Assembly (NCBI RefSeq): GCF_007018905.1
Contig: NZ_CP041402.1
Coordinates: 3,584,001 to 3,648,000, forward strand
DNA from: Tardiphaga sp. vice304
GTDB lineage: Bacteria; Pseudomonadota; Alphaproteobacteria; Rhizobiales; Xanthobacteraceae
Length of the DNA stretch: 64,000 nt
Direction of reading: 5' to 3'
Shown: piece after piece, positions 35,600-45,828 of the stretch
Layout: each line of letters starts with the position of its first letter
Position numbering within the stretch: the first letter of the stretch is position 1
Made by a program: the position numbers and the translations under genes
The notes under the pieces: model-generated
Told to the model about the DNA's origin: nothing
Databases searched by the model: none
What the model saw: only the letters and a program-made list of their open reading frames with translations

Positions 35600-37033
35600 T
35601 CAGATGCCTTTTCCAATTACTTTGAGTCCGCCCATATAGGGCTGCAGCACGTCGGGGACGACGATCGAGCCGTCTTCCTGCTGGTAGGTTTCCATCACGG
35701 CAATGAGCGCGCGGCCGACCGCGGTGCCGGAGCCGTTCAGCGTGTGGACGAAGCGCGGTCTGCCGTCGGCAGCGCGGTAGCGCGCGTCCATGCGGCGGGC
35801 CTGAAAGTCGCCGCACACCGAGCACGACGAGATCTCGCGATAGGCGCCGCCCTCGCCCTGCCCGGGCATCCATACTTCGATGTCGTAGGTCTTTTGCGAG
35901 GCGAAGCCCATGTCGCCGGTGCACAACGTCATCACGCGGTAATGCAGGTCGAGCCGGCGCAGCACTTCCTCGGCGCAGGACAGCATGCGCTCGTGCTCTT
36001 CGCTCGACTTGTCCGGCGTGGTGATCGAGACCAGTTCGACCTTGGTGAACTGGTGCTGCCGGATCATGCCGCGCGTATCGCGTCCGGCGGCGCCGGCCTC
36101 GGCGCGGAAGCACTGGGTCAGCGCGGTCATGCGCAGCGGCAGTTCTTTTTCGTCGAGAATGGATTCGCGGACGAGGTTGGTCAGCGGGACTTCGGCGGTG
36201 GGGATGAGCCACATTCGATCGGGATTGTGGTCATACACAAAATCTCCGATCTCCAAGCGCTCTATTTTTGCAGCTTCGATACCGTTCTTTTCAACGTAAT
36301 CAAGAATGGCCATCTTATCCTGCTCAAAAGTTTTGTAGGCGTGCTTGCGCTGCACTTCTTCAGTTTCGACACGAAATTGGTCATTGCTGAATTTTGGTAG
36401 CTGCGCCGTGCCAAACATTGCGTCGTCCCGCACCAGCATTGGCGGGTTCACTTCCATGTAGCCATGGTCATTGGTGTGCAGGTCGAGCATGAACTGGCCA
36501 AGCGCGCGCTCTAGCCGCGCCAGCCCGCTCTTCAGCACGACGAAGCGCGCGCCGCTGAGTTTGGCGGCGGCTTCGAAGTCCATGAAGCCCATGGCTTCGC
36601 CGAGATCGTAATGCGGCTTCGGCGCGAAGGCGTAGCTGCGCTTGGCGCCGAAATGGTGATGCACGACGTTGCCGTGCTCGTCGCTACCTTCGGGCACTTC
36701 GGCGAGCGGCAGGTTCGGGATCTCGGCCAACGCGGTCTTGAGTTGCTCCTCAGCCGCCTTCGCCGCGGCGTCCATGGCCGGCATCGTGGTCTTGAGTTCG
36801 GTGACCTCGGCCATCAACGCGTTGGCGCGGGCGTCGTCCTTGTTCTTCTTGGCGTCACCAATTTCCTTGGAGGCCGCATTGCGCCGCGCCTGCGCCAGTT
36901 CGGACGCCAGGATCGCCGTGCGCCGGGTCTCGTCGATCGCCAGCAGCGACGCAGCCAGCGGCGCCAGCCCGCGCCGCTTCAGTGCGGCGTCAAAGGCCTC
37001 GGGTTTGTCGCGGATCGATTTGATGTCGTGCAT
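35600..37033 (-). CDS. serS: Seryl-tRNA synthetase with an extra internal segment
   Basis: 477 residues from [15 protein letters not shown]. An N-terminal coiled-coil arm (about 30-105) binds tRNA; the class II core has [15 protein letters not shown] (276-290), motif 2 [15 protein letters not shown] and motif 3 [14 protein letters not shown]. The family is usually about 425-430 residues. The extra length lies between FGTAQLPKF and WLIPTAEV (residues about 216-274), encoded by a patch of about 45% G+C (hand count, 36241-36420) using rare codons such as ATA, unlike its neighbours. Activity is probably kept because the motifs are intact. Confidence 0.95.
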   Translation of the reverse strand: MHDIKSIRDKPEAFDAALKRRGLAPLAASLLAIDETRRTAILASELAQARRNAASKEIGDAKKNKDDARANALMAEVTELKTTMPAMDAAAKAAEEQLKTALAEIPNLPLAEVPEGSDEHGNVVHHHFGAKRSYAFAPKPHYDLGEAMGFMDFEAAAKLSGARFVVLKSGLARLERALGQFMLDLHTNDHGYMEVNPPMLVRDDAMFGTAQLPKFSNDQFRVETEEVQRKHAYKTFEQDKMAILDYVEKNGIEAAKIERLEIGDFVYDHNPDRMWLIPTAEVPLTNLVRESILDEKELPLRMTALTQCFRAEAGAAGRDTRGMIRQHQFTKVELVSITTPDKSSEEHERMLSCAEEVLRRLDLHYRVMTLCTGDMGFASQKTYDIEVWMPGQGEGGAYREISSCSVCGDFQARRMDARYRAADGRPRFVHTLNGSGTAVGRALIAVMETYQQEDGSIVVPDVLQPYMGGLKVIGKGI

Positions 37034-37111
37034 GGCGGGGGTCCTGGGCAAACGTGGCCCTGAGTACCCCGAACGCCGGTGATTGGGAACATCAAATGGC
37101 GGGACAAGCCA

Positions 37112-37408
37112 TCAGTGAATGCGTTGCAAGGCCGCCAAAAGGCCGACGCCCAAAGCGACAATACCGCCTAGACGTATCGTTACCTGCAGCGCGGATTTCT
37201 CTATCGCTGCTTGAAGATCGTTCCGGGTGGCCAGCAATCTTGCGTCGAAATCCGACATGGCGACAAGCAGGTCGGTTTTTGTCACCAATTCGGTCATGAC
37301 GAAATCCCGCGTCGCTTCCGCGTGGGCCTCGGCGTGATTGGTTTGCACGCCGGCATCCCGCAGCCGCTTTGAGTAACCGAGTGTATCAAAAGCCCATGCC
37401 AAGGTCAC
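37112..37408 (-). CDS. DUF1640-like coiled-coil, tail-anchored protein
   Basis: 98 residues if it starts at GTG 37408, 96 if at TTG 37402, which has the better-spaced GGCGGGA ribosome site. No ATG is available. AFDTLGYSKRLRDAGVQTNH and AEAHAEATRDFVMTELVTKT match the start of DUF1640 (CCDC90/MCUR1-like) proteins; a short coiled coil and a C-terminal membrane helix (IRLGGIVALGVGLLAAL) follow. Small alphaproteobacterial members of this family have no known role. It lies between tatC and serS. Confidence 0.75.
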   Translation of the reverse strand: MTLAWAFDTLGYSKRLRDAGVQTNHAEAHAEATRDFVMTELVTKTDLLVAMSDFDARLLATRNDLQAAIEKSALQVTIRLGGIVALGVGLLAALQRIH

Positions 37409-37464
37409 TTCCCGCCGCCTACCTACCCGGCAGATTACGAAACGCAACCTAAAGATGCAACCGA

Positions 37465-38274
37465 CTACTCCGCCGGAGTCACGTCCGTGCCCGCACCCGC
37501 CGCCTTCGCCGCGGCCTTCTTGGCATTCCGCTCGACGATCTTCACCGCGATGATCGAGCCCTCGTACAGGATCATCAGCGGGATCGCCAAGGAGGCCTGG
37601 CTGATGACGTCGGGCGGGGTCAGCACTGCGGCGATGACGAAGGCGATGACGATGAAATAGCGGCGCTTGTCCTTCAATTGCTGCGACGTCAGCACGCCGA
37701 TGCGGCCGAGTAGCGTCAAAATCACCGGCAACTGGAACGCGATGCCGAAGGCGAAGATCAGCGACATCATCAGCGACAGATATTCGCCGACCTTGGGCAA
37801 CAGCGCGATCTGTGCGGTGTCGCTGCTGCCGGTCTGCTGCATGCCCAGCGAGAACCGGATCAGCATCGGCAGCACCATGAAATATACCAGCAACGAGCCG
37901 GCTGCGAAGAAGAACGGCGTCGCAATCAGATAGGGCACGAAGGCGCCGCGCTCGTGCTTGTAGAGCCCGGGCGCCACGAACATGTAGACCTGCGCCGCGA
38001 TGATCGGGAAGGAGATGAAGCCGGCGCCGAACATCGCGAGCTTCAGCTGGGTCAAAAAATATTCCAGCAGCGCGGTGTAGATGAACTTCGAATTCTCGGG
38101 ACCGGCTACCCAGACGAACGGCCACACCAGCACATTGTAGATCTGCTTGGCGAAGAAGAAGCAGAAGATGAACGCGATGGCGAAGGCCAGCAGCGCCTTG
38201 ATCAGCCGCGAACGCAGCTCGATCAGGTGATCCATCAACGGCGCCTTCGAGGCTTCGATGTCTTCCGCGCTCAT
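37465..38274 (-). CDS. tatC: Sec-independent translocase TatC
   Basis: 269 residues from [20 protein letters not shown]. Six membrane helices; [20 protein letters not shown] is the conserved cytoplasmic start that reads twin-arginine signals. The tail is A/K-rich ([19 protein letters not shown]). It overlaps tatB by four bases. At least one Tat substrate candidate, the FAH-family protein at 20253-21047, is in this window. Confidence 0.96.
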   Translation of the reverse strand: MSAEDIEASKAPLMDHLIELRSRLIKALLAFAIAFIFCFFFAKQIYNVLVWPFVWVAGPENSKFIYTALLEYFLTQLKLAMFGAGFISFPIIAAQVYMFVAPGLYKHERGAFVPYLIATPFFFAAGSLLVYFMVLPMLIRFSLGMQQTGSSDTAQIALLPKVGEYLSLMMSLIFAFGIAFQLPVILTLLGRIGVLTSQQLKDKRRYFIVIAFVIAAVLTPPDVISQASLAIPLMILYEGSIIAVKIVERNAKKAAAKAAGAGTDVTPAE

Positions 38275-38810
38275 GACGCTCTCGCGTCCTTCAACACGTC
38301 GGGGTTGGCCGTTTCGGGCTGGACAGCGGCGACGTCGCTGGCAGACGTTTGGACCGCGGGCATGGCAGCAACCGGCGGTTCGATAGCGGCGGCCTGCACT
38401 TCCGAGGTGATCGCCAGCGGCTCCATCTGCGGATTGTGTGCCTCGGCCTCGACGAAGGTCTCCGCCGTCGGCAGCTCCGGCGTGGTGGGCATGACCGGCG
38501 GCGTATCGATATTCTCGATCTTGTCGATCGTTATGGCGTCGCTGACGTCCTTGGTCAGCGAGGTCAGAATGTTGGTCTTGGTAAAACCGGAGGCGGTGTC
38601 CTTGATGTCGTCGAACGCCTTCTTGACGTCTTCCATCTCGGCTTCGCGCATCGCCTCGTTGAACTGGCCCTGGAACTCGGACGCCATCTTGCGCGCCTTG
38701 CCCATCCACTGCCCGACCATGCGCAGCACGCCGGGCAATTCCTTCGGGCCGATGGCGATCAGCGCGACCACCGCGATGACGACCAGTTCACTCCACCCGA
38801 TGTCGAACAT
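38271..38810 (-). CDS. tatB: Sec-independent translocase TatB
   Basis: 179 residues: [20 protein letters not shown] membrane start, [10 protein letters not shown] hinge, an amphipathic helix and a long variable tail. It forms the receptor with TatC. Order tatA-tatB-tatC, with tatB overlapping tatC. Confidence 0.95.
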   Translation of the reverse strand: MFDIGWSELVVIAVVALIAIGPKELPGVLRMVGQWMGKARKMASEFQGQFNEAMREAEMEDVKKAFDDIKDTASGFTKTNILTSLTKDVSDAITIDKIENIDTPPVMPTTPELPTAETFVEAEAHNPQMEPLAITSEVQAAAIEPPVAAMPAVQTSASDVAAVQPETANPDVLKDARAS

Positions 38811-38909
38811 GAATTCTTCCGCTCACGCGAGACGAGGCGTCCCGCGTCCCTTTCATAGGTCCGGCGCGATCCGGCTGCAACGGGCAGCCCGCTGCAACAG
38901 GCAGCCAGA

Positions 38910-39158
38910 TCAGCCAACCTTGGTGCCGACGTCGGCGGGGCGCGTGGCGGCAGGCGCCGGCGGCTGATCGATGGTGCGGACCGGCTCGATCGGCTTCTCG
39001 GCGGGCGGTACCGTCTTGTCGTCGTCGGCCATGCCCTTCTTGAAGGCCTTGATGCCCTGCGCGACGTCGCCCATCAGGTCGGAAATCTTGCCGCGGCCGA
39101 ACAACAACAGGACCACCCCGATCACCACGATCCAGTGCCAAATGCTGAGTGAACCCAT
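38910..39158 (-). CDS. tatA: Sec-independent translocase TatA
   Basis: 82 residues from [20 protein letters not shown]; five upstream residues in frame are unlikely. The [20 protein letters not shown] hinge and helix are typical. TatA oligomers form the transport path. A 99-bp gap separates it from tatB. Confidence 0.95.
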   Translation of the reverse strand: MGSLSIWHWIVVIGVVLLLFGRGKISDLMGDVAQGIKAFKKGMADDDKTVPPAEKPIEPVRTIDQPPAPAATRPADVGTKVG

Positions 39159-39301
39159 CCTGAAACCCTCCACACGCGGCCGGTCGCCCGGCCGTCAATC
39201 TGACCGGAACGTAGGACGCGGGCATGTCAAAAACAAGGACCTAAGCCCCCGTGAAATCGCGCATAACGCCGCGCGTCGCCGCGAGCGTTAACGGCCCGGA
39301 A

Positions 39302-40438
39302 TCAGCGTTCGGTGTCTTCTTCCGGCTCGTCAGAACCGGCCTCGCCGAGGCGCGGCGCCGGATCGACCGCTTCGGTCTCCTCCAGTCCATCGGCCTCAAG
39401 CTCGGCCGATTCGGGCGCCTCGGCCTCGATCTCGGCGGTCTCGGCGGCGTCTATCTCCGCCTCGATGGTGTCGGCATCACCCAGTTCAGGTTCGGCGGTT
39501 TCCAGCCCGGCATCCGCCTCTTCGGACACGTCGGCGTCCTCAGCCAACTCGGCCAGGTCGTCCCCGACTTCCAGTTCGGCTTCGACCACCTCGATTTCGA
39601 CGATTTCCTCGACCTCGGCAAAGCCAACGACATCGCCGGCTTCAGCCTCGACGGTTTCCGGATCGACCAGTTGCCGCTCGGCAATTTCCAGTTCGAGGGC
39701 GTCGACCGCTTTTTCGATCAGTCCGGGGAATTCAGGCTCCGGTTCAGGCAGCGACAGACCGAGTTCGCCGTCTTCCAGCGGATCCTCGTCCTCGCGCAAC
39801 GTGGGATCGTCGGACGGGTTCGGCACGCTGAAGCCCGCGGGCAGCCGCGAATCCAGCAGGCCGGTGCCCTTCAGCTCTTCCAGGCCCGGCAGGTCGCCGA
39901 GCGCTTCCAGGCTGAACTGCGACAGGAACGTATCGGTGGTGCCGAAGGTCAGCGGGCGGCCCGGCGTCTTGCGACGGCCGCGCGGCCGGATCCAGCCGGT
40001 CTCCAGCAGCACGTCGAGCGTGCCCTTGGAGGTGACGACGCCGCGGATGTCCTCGATCTCGGCGCGGGTCACCGGCTGGTGATAGGCGACGATCGCCAGC
40101 ACTTCGACCGCGGCGCGCGACAGTTTGCGCGTTTCGGTGGTTTCGCGGGTCATCAGCCAGGACAGGTCGCCGGCGGTGCGAAACGTCCATTTGTTGGCGA
40201 CGCGGATCAGGTTGACGCCGCGCATCGCATAATCGGCCTGCAGCCGCGCCAGCGCGGACTTGATGTCGACGCCGTCCGGCATGCGCTTGGCCAAGGCGGC
40301 CTGGTCGAGCGGCTCGCTGGAGGCGAACAGCAGCGCTTCGAGCAAACGCAGTTCCTCGGGACGTGCTTCCGGCTGATCGTCGGCCTGCACGATCGGATCC
40401 TCGGCATCGTCGATGATTTTCTCGGCGAGGCTTGCCAT
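39302..40438 (-). CDS. scpB: Segregation and condensation protein B with a long acidic tail
   Basis: 378 residues from MASLAEKIIDDAEDPIV. The ScpB core of two winged helices covers about 25-200 (LRLLEALLFASSEPLD, AVEVLAIVAYHQPVTRAEIE, LTFGTTDTFLSQFSLEALGDL). Residues about 208-378 are a repetitive tail made mainly of E, D, A, P and V, nearly as long as the core. ScpB pairs with ScpA and SMC in the chromosome-compacting complex. It lies 20 bp after scpA. Confidence 0.94.
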   Translation of the reverse strand: MASLAEKIIDDAEDPIVQADDQPEARPEELRLLEALLFASSEPLDQAALAKRMPDGVDIKSALARLQADYAMRGVNLIRVANKWTFRTAGDLSWLMTRETTETRKLSRAAVEVLAIVAYHQPVTRAEIEDIRGVVTSKGTLDVLLETGWIRPRGRRKTPGRPLTFGTTDTFLSQFSLEALGDLPGLEELKGTGLLDSRLPAGFSVPNPSDDPTLREDEDPLEDGELGLSLPEPEPEFPGLIEKAVDALELEIAERQLVDPETVEAEAGDVVGFAEVEEIVEIEVVEAELEVGDDLAELAEDADVSEEADAGLETAEPELGDADTIEAEIDAAETAEIEAEAPESAELEADGLEETEAVDPAPRLGEAGSDEPEEDTER

Positions 40439-40458
40439 GTCGGGATCTCCTTCTTCCA

Positions 40459-41292
40459 CTACTCGGCCGGAACGTCCGGCTCCACCAGCGCAGCCGTCGC
40501 GGAACGCGGCGGGGGCTTGCGGAAATACAGCGGCGCGAACGCCGCCTTCTGGCTGAGATCGAGCGTGCCCTCGCGGACCATCTCGAGCGCAGCCGCAAAG
40601 CTCGATGCCATCACGGTGGCGCGCTGGGCGGGATCGACGACATAGGCCAGCAGATATTCGTCGAGCCGGCTCCAGTCCTCGGCCATGCCGACAAGGCGCT
40701 CCAGCGAGGCGCGAGCCTCCGACAGCGACCACACGGTGCGGCGCGCCAGATGCACCTTGGTCAGCACGCGGGCCTGACGCTGCGTCGCATAGGCCGACAG
40801 CAGATCATAAAGCGTGGCGGTGAACTTCGGATGCTTGACCTCGGCGATCGCCTCGGGCGCGCCGCGCGGAAAAATATCGCGCATGAGCTGCGGCCGGGTC
40901 ATCAGCTGGTTGGAGGCCTCGCGGATCGCCTCCAGCCGGCGCAGCCGGTTGGCCAGCGCCGTCGCCATGTCCTCGGCGCTCGGGCCCTCGGCCGAAGGCG
41001 GCTCGGGCAACAACAGCCGCGACTTCAGGAACGCCAGCCACGCCGCCATCACAAGGTAGTCGGCAGCCAGTTCCAGGCGGATTTTTCGCGCGGCTTCGAT
41101 GAAGACGAGATACTGGTCGGCGAGCGCCAGGATCGAGATCTTGTGCAGGTCGACCTTCTGCTGCCGCGCCAAAGCGAGCAGCAGGTCGAGCGGGCCTTCA
41201 TAGCCCTCGACGTCTACGACTAGGGAGGGCTCATCGTCCTCGACGATTTCCGCGGGACGCCCGGTTTCGAAGGACAGGATTTCAGCGCTCAT
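40459..41292 (-). CDS. scpA: Segregation and condensation protein A
   Basis: 277 residues from MSAEILSFETGRPAEIV. The kleisin core begins VEGYEGPLDLLLALARQQKV and DLHKISILALADQYL; ADYLVMAAWLAFLKSRLLLP follows. ScpA bridges the heads of SMC. It overlaps nagZ by four bases (ATGA) and precedes scpB, so the wall-recycling and segregation genes are translated together. Confidence 0.95.
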   Translation of the reverse strand: MSAEILSFETGRPAEIVEDDEPSLVVDVEGYEGPLDLLLALARQQKVDLHKISILALADQYLVFIEAARKIRLELAADYLVMAAWLAFLKSRLLLPEPPSAEGPSAEDMATALANRLRRLEAIREASNQLMTRPQLMRDIFPRGAPEAIAEVKHPKFTATLYDLLSAYATQRQARVLTKVHLARRTVWSLSEARASLERLVGMAEDWSRLDEYLLAYVVDPAQRATVMASSFAAALEMVREGTLDLSQKAAFAPLYFRKPPPRSATAALVEPDVPAE

Positions 41293-42314
41293 GCGCGGGC
41301 CTCGGCGCGGGCGATCAGGGCATCGAGATCGGCACGGCCCTGGACGCGGTCGAACGCATCCGGCTGCCGGCGCGACGCCAGCACCGCTTTGGCGCGTTCC
41401 AGCGCTTGGCCGGCGAGGATCGGGGTCTCGGCGGCGACGGCGCGCATCTCGTCGAGCTTGCCGTTGCAATGCAGGACGACGTCGCAGCCGGCCGCCACGA
41501 TCGCGCGAGTTCGCTCCGCGATCGATCCGGCCAACGCATTCATGGACACGTCATCACTCATCAACAAACCCTGGAACCCGATCGAGCCGCGAATCACCTG
41601 AGCAATGATTGTCGCAGATGTCGTCGCCGGTTGTTCGGGATCGAGGGCGCTAAACACAACATGTGCAGTCATCGCCATCGGTAAATCGGCCAAAGGCCTG
41701 AATGCGGCGAAATCGAAGGCTTCGAGTTCCGCCGCAGAGGTATCCACGACCGGCAATTTGAAATGGGTGTCGGCGGTAGCGCGGCCGTGACCGGGAATGT
41801 GCTTGAGCACCGGCAGCACGCCGCCCTGCTCCAGCCCGGTCGTCACGGCGCGGGCGATGGCCGCGACCTTGTCCGGCGTGGTGCCATAGGCGCGGTTACC
41901 GATCACGGCGTCGGCGCCCTCGACCGGGACATCGGCTAGCGGCAGGCAGTCAACGGTGATGCCGAGATCCACCAGATCGGCGGCGATCAGGCGCGACGAC
42001 AGCCGCGCGGCTTCAAGGCCAAGCGCCGGCTCGATGTCATAGAGCGTGCCGAACACGGCGCCGGGCGGATACACCGGCCAGTGCGGCGGGCCGAGGCGTT
42101 GCACCCGGCCGCCCTCTTGATCGATTAGCACGACGGCATCGAGATCGCCTGTACTCTCGCGCAATTCTTCAACCAATCTCGTGACTTGCGCGGGATTGTC
42201 GATGTTGCGTTTGAACAGGATGAAACCCCAGGGCCGCTCCGCGCGCAAAAACGCGCGCTCTTCGGCGGTCAGTTCCAGTCCGGATACGCCGGTGATGAAG
42301 GCACGTTTGGTCAT
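41289..42314 (-). CDS. nagZ: Beta-N-acetylhexosaminidase NagZ
   Basis: 341 residues, glycoside hydrolase family 3. KHIPGHGRATADTHFKLP near residue 165 holds the His/Asp loop that acts as acid catalyst, and LLMSDDVSMNAL near 248 the aspartate nucleophile. It removes GlcNAc from anhydro-muropeptides in cell-wall recycling in the cytoplasm. Confidence 0.95.
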   Translation of the reverse strand: MTKRAFITGVSGLELTAEERAFLRAERPWGFILFKRNIDNPAQVTRLVEELRESTGDLDAVVLIDQEGGRVQRLGPPHWPVYPPGAVFGTLYDIEPALGLEAARLSSRLIAADLVDLGITVDCLPLADVPVEGADAVIGNRAYGTTPDKVAAIARAVTTGLEQGGVLPVLKHIPGHGRATADTHFKLPVVDTSAAELEAFDFAAFRPLADLPMAMTAHVVFSALDPEQPATTSATIIAQVIRGSIGFQGLLMSDDVSMNALAGSIAERTRAIVAAGCDVVLHCNGKLDEMRAVAAETPILAGQALERAKAVLASRRQPDAFDRVQGRADLDALIARAEARA

Positions 42315-42360
42315 GAGGCCGATTAGCCCCCATCGGCGCCCAGGGTCAAGGAAACGGCCG

Positions 42361-43782
42361 TTAATTCCTTTGGACGACGCAGCTTCCGCCGGCAGATTTC
42401 AGGCTTCCGCACATCTGCGCAGCTTCCTCGGACGAGCCGAACGGCCCCACCATCGCGCGATAATAGGTGCCCTTTTCGCCGAGATCGGCCTTCTTGATCG
42501 TCGGCGTGCGCGACCCGAGCACCGACGGGTACTTGCCTTGCAGCGCCTTGAACGAGGCCGCGGCTTCCGACTCCGAGCGCTGCGACGCGATCTGCACCAG
42601 ATAGCCGCCACCAGCGGTGGTCGCGGGCGCTATGGCCTGCGGCGCGTTGTTGGCGACGCGGGCGGGGGCGGCAGGAGCCGGAGCGGCCTGTGGCGACAGC
42701 GAAATCGGCGCATTGGCCGGCCGGGCCGGCGCGGCGGCCGGCGGCGTACCGGTCAGGCGCGCCGGCGCCTGGCGGGCGGCCGGGGTGGCGTTCGGGTCCG
42801 TCTGGTCGCCTTTCACGGCAAAGGTGCGAATCTTGCGCGGTTCATCGCCGCCCTGTGCGGGGGCGCCGACCATCGGCTTGCCGGCCGGCGCGACGCTGGC
42901 GGTCGAGGGTGGATTGGCGTTCTGGTTCAGCGGCGGAAATACCACGCGCGGGCCACCTGCCTTGCTGGCATCCTGCACATTCACCGGCGTCTCCTCGCGC
43001 GACACCATTTTCTCCGGCGCGGCGCCGAGCCGGTCCTGGATCAGCTTGGCGTTCGCGTCGGTCGATGACGGCGGCACAATCTTGTTGGGGCCGGTGTCGG
43101 CCCGGATCACCGGGGGTTCGCCCGACCGCGGCGAGCCGATATAGGTCCGATAGGCGAAGGCCGCGCCAGTGCCGACCACGGCCAGCGCCAGCACGACGCC
43201 CACGGTCATCAGCCCGCCGCGACGCTTCGGTGCCGGCTCGTCGGCATAGGCATCCTGATAGGCGTAGGGGTCTTCTGCATAATTCTGACTCTGCGGCTGC
43301 TCGTAGCCGGGATCGGGCCGGCCATACAGCGCGTCATCATAGCGCGCGGGATCGGCGGGCTCCTGGTAGTGCTGTTCGGCGTAGGGATCGGGATGCGCAG
43401 CAGCGAAGCTTGGCGCCGGATGGTAGTCGGCTTCCGGCGCCGGCTCGGGGGCGTAGCGATTCACCTTGTAGGCCGTATCGGGTTCATGCTGATCCGTGAC
43501 TTCCGGCTGATGGGTGTTCGGCTGATAGGCTTCCTGCGCGGCGACGCGCTTCATCCACGGCGGCGGGCCGCTCGGAGCGCCATCGGCATCATCTTCCGGC
43601 TTCGGCGGCACCGGCTCGGCGCGGCGCGACTGGCTGCCGTACCCGGTATTGGCGAACGGATCGCTCTGACCGATCAGCCGCGCCAGTTCGGCCAACGGAT
43701 CGGCGTCGCTGCGCGGTCGCGACGCATCGCGACTGTGATCGTCTGAGGGGAAGGGTCGGTCGTGGTATCGATGATCAGCCAT
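42361..43782 (-). CDS. SPOR-domain cell-division protein
   Basis: 473 residues from the ATG at 43782 (a TTG two codons earlier is possible). A long acidic, proline-rich cytoplasmic part (1-190) with a conserved DPLAELARLIGQ patch is followed by one membrane helix (about 193-214), a disordered A/P-rich periplasmic linker and a C-terminal SPOR domain (about 395-473, GGGYLVQIASQRSESEAAAS to SCVVQR). SPOR domains bind naked glycan strands at the septum. It precedes nagZ by 47 bp. Confidence 0.92.
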   Translation of the reverse strand: MADHRYHDRPFPSDDHSRDASRPRSDADPLAELARLIGQSDPFANTGYGSQSRRAEPVPPKPEDDADGAPSGPPPWMKRVAAQEAYQPNTHQPEVTDQHEPDTAYKVNRYAPEPAPEADYHPAPSFAAAHPDPYAEQHYQEPADPARYDDALYGRPDPGYEQPQSQNYAEDPYAYQDAYADEPAPKRRGGLMTVGVVLALAVVGTGAAFAYRTYIGSPRSGEPPVIRADTGPNKIVPPSSTDANAKLIQDRLGAAPEKMVSREETPVNVQDASKAGGPRVVFPPLNQNANPPSTASVAPAGKPMVGAPAQGGDEPRKIRTFAVKGDQTDPNATPAARQAPARLTGTPPAAAPARPANAPISLSPQAAPAPAAPARVANNAPQAIAPATTAGGGYLVQIASQRSESEAAASFKALQGKYPSVLGSRTPTIKKADLGEKGTYYRAMVGPFGSSEEAAQMCGSLKSAGGSCVVQRN

Positions 43783-43883
43783 AGTCAATTTGCGTCCCCT
43801 TCGGGAAAGCCGCCAACCCGCTTGTCAACGATCGGCCGCTAGTGTGAGCCGCCACAGATCCCCATCAGACGGCCGTCCCCTGT

Positions 43884-45674
43884 CTACCGCATCTCGTCTG
43901 GCGCGGTGACGCCGAGAACGGCGAGGCCCGATGCCAGGACCGAGACGACGCTCTGGACCAGTGCCAGTCGCGCTTTGGTAAGTTCTGCATCATTAGTGAT
44001 AATGAAGCGTAAATGAGGCATATCGCGGCCCCGGGTCCACAGCGCATGGAAGGCGCTGGCAAGGTCGTAGAGGTAGAAAGCGATCCGGTGCGGCTCGTGC
44101 GCCAGCGCGGCGGATTCGATCATCCGGGGATACAACGCCAGTTGCCGCGCCAGGCCGAGCTCGGCGGCGTCGTCGAGCCGCTCGACGGGCGCGTCCTTCA
44201 GATAGGCGACCCGGGCTTCGGTCTCCTCCGGCAGGTCAGCCAGCATTTCGCGGGCGTTGCGGAAGATCGAATGGCCGCGGGCGTGGCCGTACTGGACGTA
44301 GAACACCGGATTGTCCTTCGACTGCTCGCGGACCTTGGCGAGGTCGAAATCGAGCACCGCATCGTTCTTGCGAAACAGCATCATGAAGCGCACCGCGTCG
44401 GGGCCAACCTCGTCGACCACCTCGCGCAAAGTGACGAAATCGCCGGAGCGCTTCGACATCTTCACCTGCTCGCCATTGCGCAGCAGTTTGACGAGTTGCA
44501 CGATCTTGACGTCGAGCGTGCCCTGCCCGGCGGTCACCGCCTTGATAGCCGCCTGCACGCGCTTGATGTAGCCGCCGTGGTCGGAGCCCCAGACGTCGAC
44601 CATGTTGCGGAAGCCGCGGTCGAACTTGTTCTTGTGGTTGGCGATGTCGGACGCGAAATAGGTATAGCCGCCGTCCGACTTCTTCAGCGGCCGATCGACG
44701 TCGTCGCCATAGGCGGTGGCCCGGAACAGAGTCTGCTCGCGGTCTTCGTAATCCTCGACCGGCACGCCCTTCGGCGGCGGCAGCCGGCCCTCATAGACGT
44801 CGCCCTTGGCGCGCAGGAATTCGATGGTGTCGGCGACCTTGTCGACATCGCCGGAAATCAGCAAGCGCTCGGAGAAGAACACGTCGTGCTGGATGTTGAG
44901 GGCGGCGAGATCGCCCCGGATCATTTCCATCATCATGGCGATCGACGTGTCACGCACGCCCGGCAGCCATTCGGACTCCGGCTGGAGCAGCAACAGGTCA
45001 CCATATTGGGCGGCGAGCGCCTGCCCGACCGGCACCAGATAATCGCCGGGATACAGGCCTTCCGGAATCGGGCCGATGTCCTGGCCGAGCGCCTCGCGGT
45101 AGCGCAGGAAAGCGGAACGCGCGAGCACGTCGACCTGGGCGCCGGCGTCGTTGATGTAATATTCCCGGCAGACATCAAAGCCGGCGGTGGCCAGCAGGCT
45201 GCACAGCGCGTCGCCGAACACCGCGCCGCGGCAATGGCCGACATGCATCGGCCCGGTCGGATTGGCCGAGACGTATTCGACATTGACCTTCTCGCCGACG
45301 CCGGTCGCGAGGCGGCCGTAGGCGTCGCCGTCGCGCAGCACGGCGCGCAGCGCCTCGGCCCACACCGCGGTCTTCAAAGTCAGGTTGATGAAGCCGGGAC
45401 CGGCGACATCGACGGAGGCGACCAGATCGTCGTCGCGCAGTTTCGCGGCGATTGCTTCGGCGAGGTCCTTCGGCTTCAGCCTGGCCTGCTTGGCCAGCAC
45501 CATGGCGGCGTTGCTGGCCATATCGCCGTGCGAGGCATCCTTGGTCGGCTCGACCACGACGCGCGACAGATCGAGCCCGGCCGGCAGCGTGCCTTCGTCG
45601 GCCAGCGCGCGGCAGACCGCATGGACGCGCGCGAGCATGATGGCGAACAGATGCGGAGACGGTGCGGAGGCCAT
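43884..45674 (-). CDS. argS: Arginyl-tRNA synthetase
   Basis: 596 residues, class I. N-terminal additional domain [24 protein letters not shown]-type motif [29 protein letters not shown] as the KMSKS position; anticodon-binding DALRA-type end. It charges tRNA-Arg without forming a stable adenylate in the absence of tRNA. A+T-rich promoter DNA (45730-45830) lies upstream, which also follows the end of dgt. Confidence 0.96.
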   Translation of the reverse strand: MASAPSPHLFAIMLARVHAVCRALADEGTLPAGLDLSRVVVEPTKDASHGDMASNAAMVLAKQARLKPKDLAEAIAAKLRDDDLVASVDVAGPGFINLTLKTAVWAEALRAVLRDGDAYGRLATGVGEKVNVEYVSANPTGPMHVGHCRGAVFGDALCSLLATAGFDVCREYYINDAGAQVDVLARSAFLRYREALGQDIGPIPEGLYPGDYLVPVGQALAAQYGDLLLLQPESEWLPGVRDTSIAMMMEMIRGDLAALNIQHDVFFSERLLISGDVDKVADTIEFLRAKGDVYEGRLPPPKGVPVEDYEDREQTLFRATAYGDDVDRPLKKSDGGYTYFASDIANHKNKFDRGFRNMVDVWGSDHGGYIKRVQAAIKAVTAGQGTLDVKIVQLVKLLRNGEQVKMSKRSGDFVTLREVVDEVGPDAVRFMMLFRKNDAVLDFDLAKVREQSKDNPVFYVQYGHARGHSIFRNAREMLADLPEETEARVAYLKDAPVERLDDAAELGLARQLALYPRMIESAALAHEPHRIAFYLYDLASAFHALWTRGRDMPHLRFIITNDAELTKARLALVQSVVSVLASGLAVLGVTAPDEMR

Positions 45675-45828
45675 GCGTGCAAACCAGAACTGCGCCGGAC
45701 GATTCCGGCTGGAAGAAGAAGCGGATGATTAGCGGTTTCGCAGCCGGATCGCCAATCTTTTCAAAGCCAAGATACAGGATTAATCTGGCGTATATTAAGC
45801 AGCACAATCAATATCCTGCGCCAATATT

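Noticed and set aside
43884..45728. Long plus-strand frame opposite argS
   Set aside because: Shadow frame; argS motifs are complete on the minus strand.
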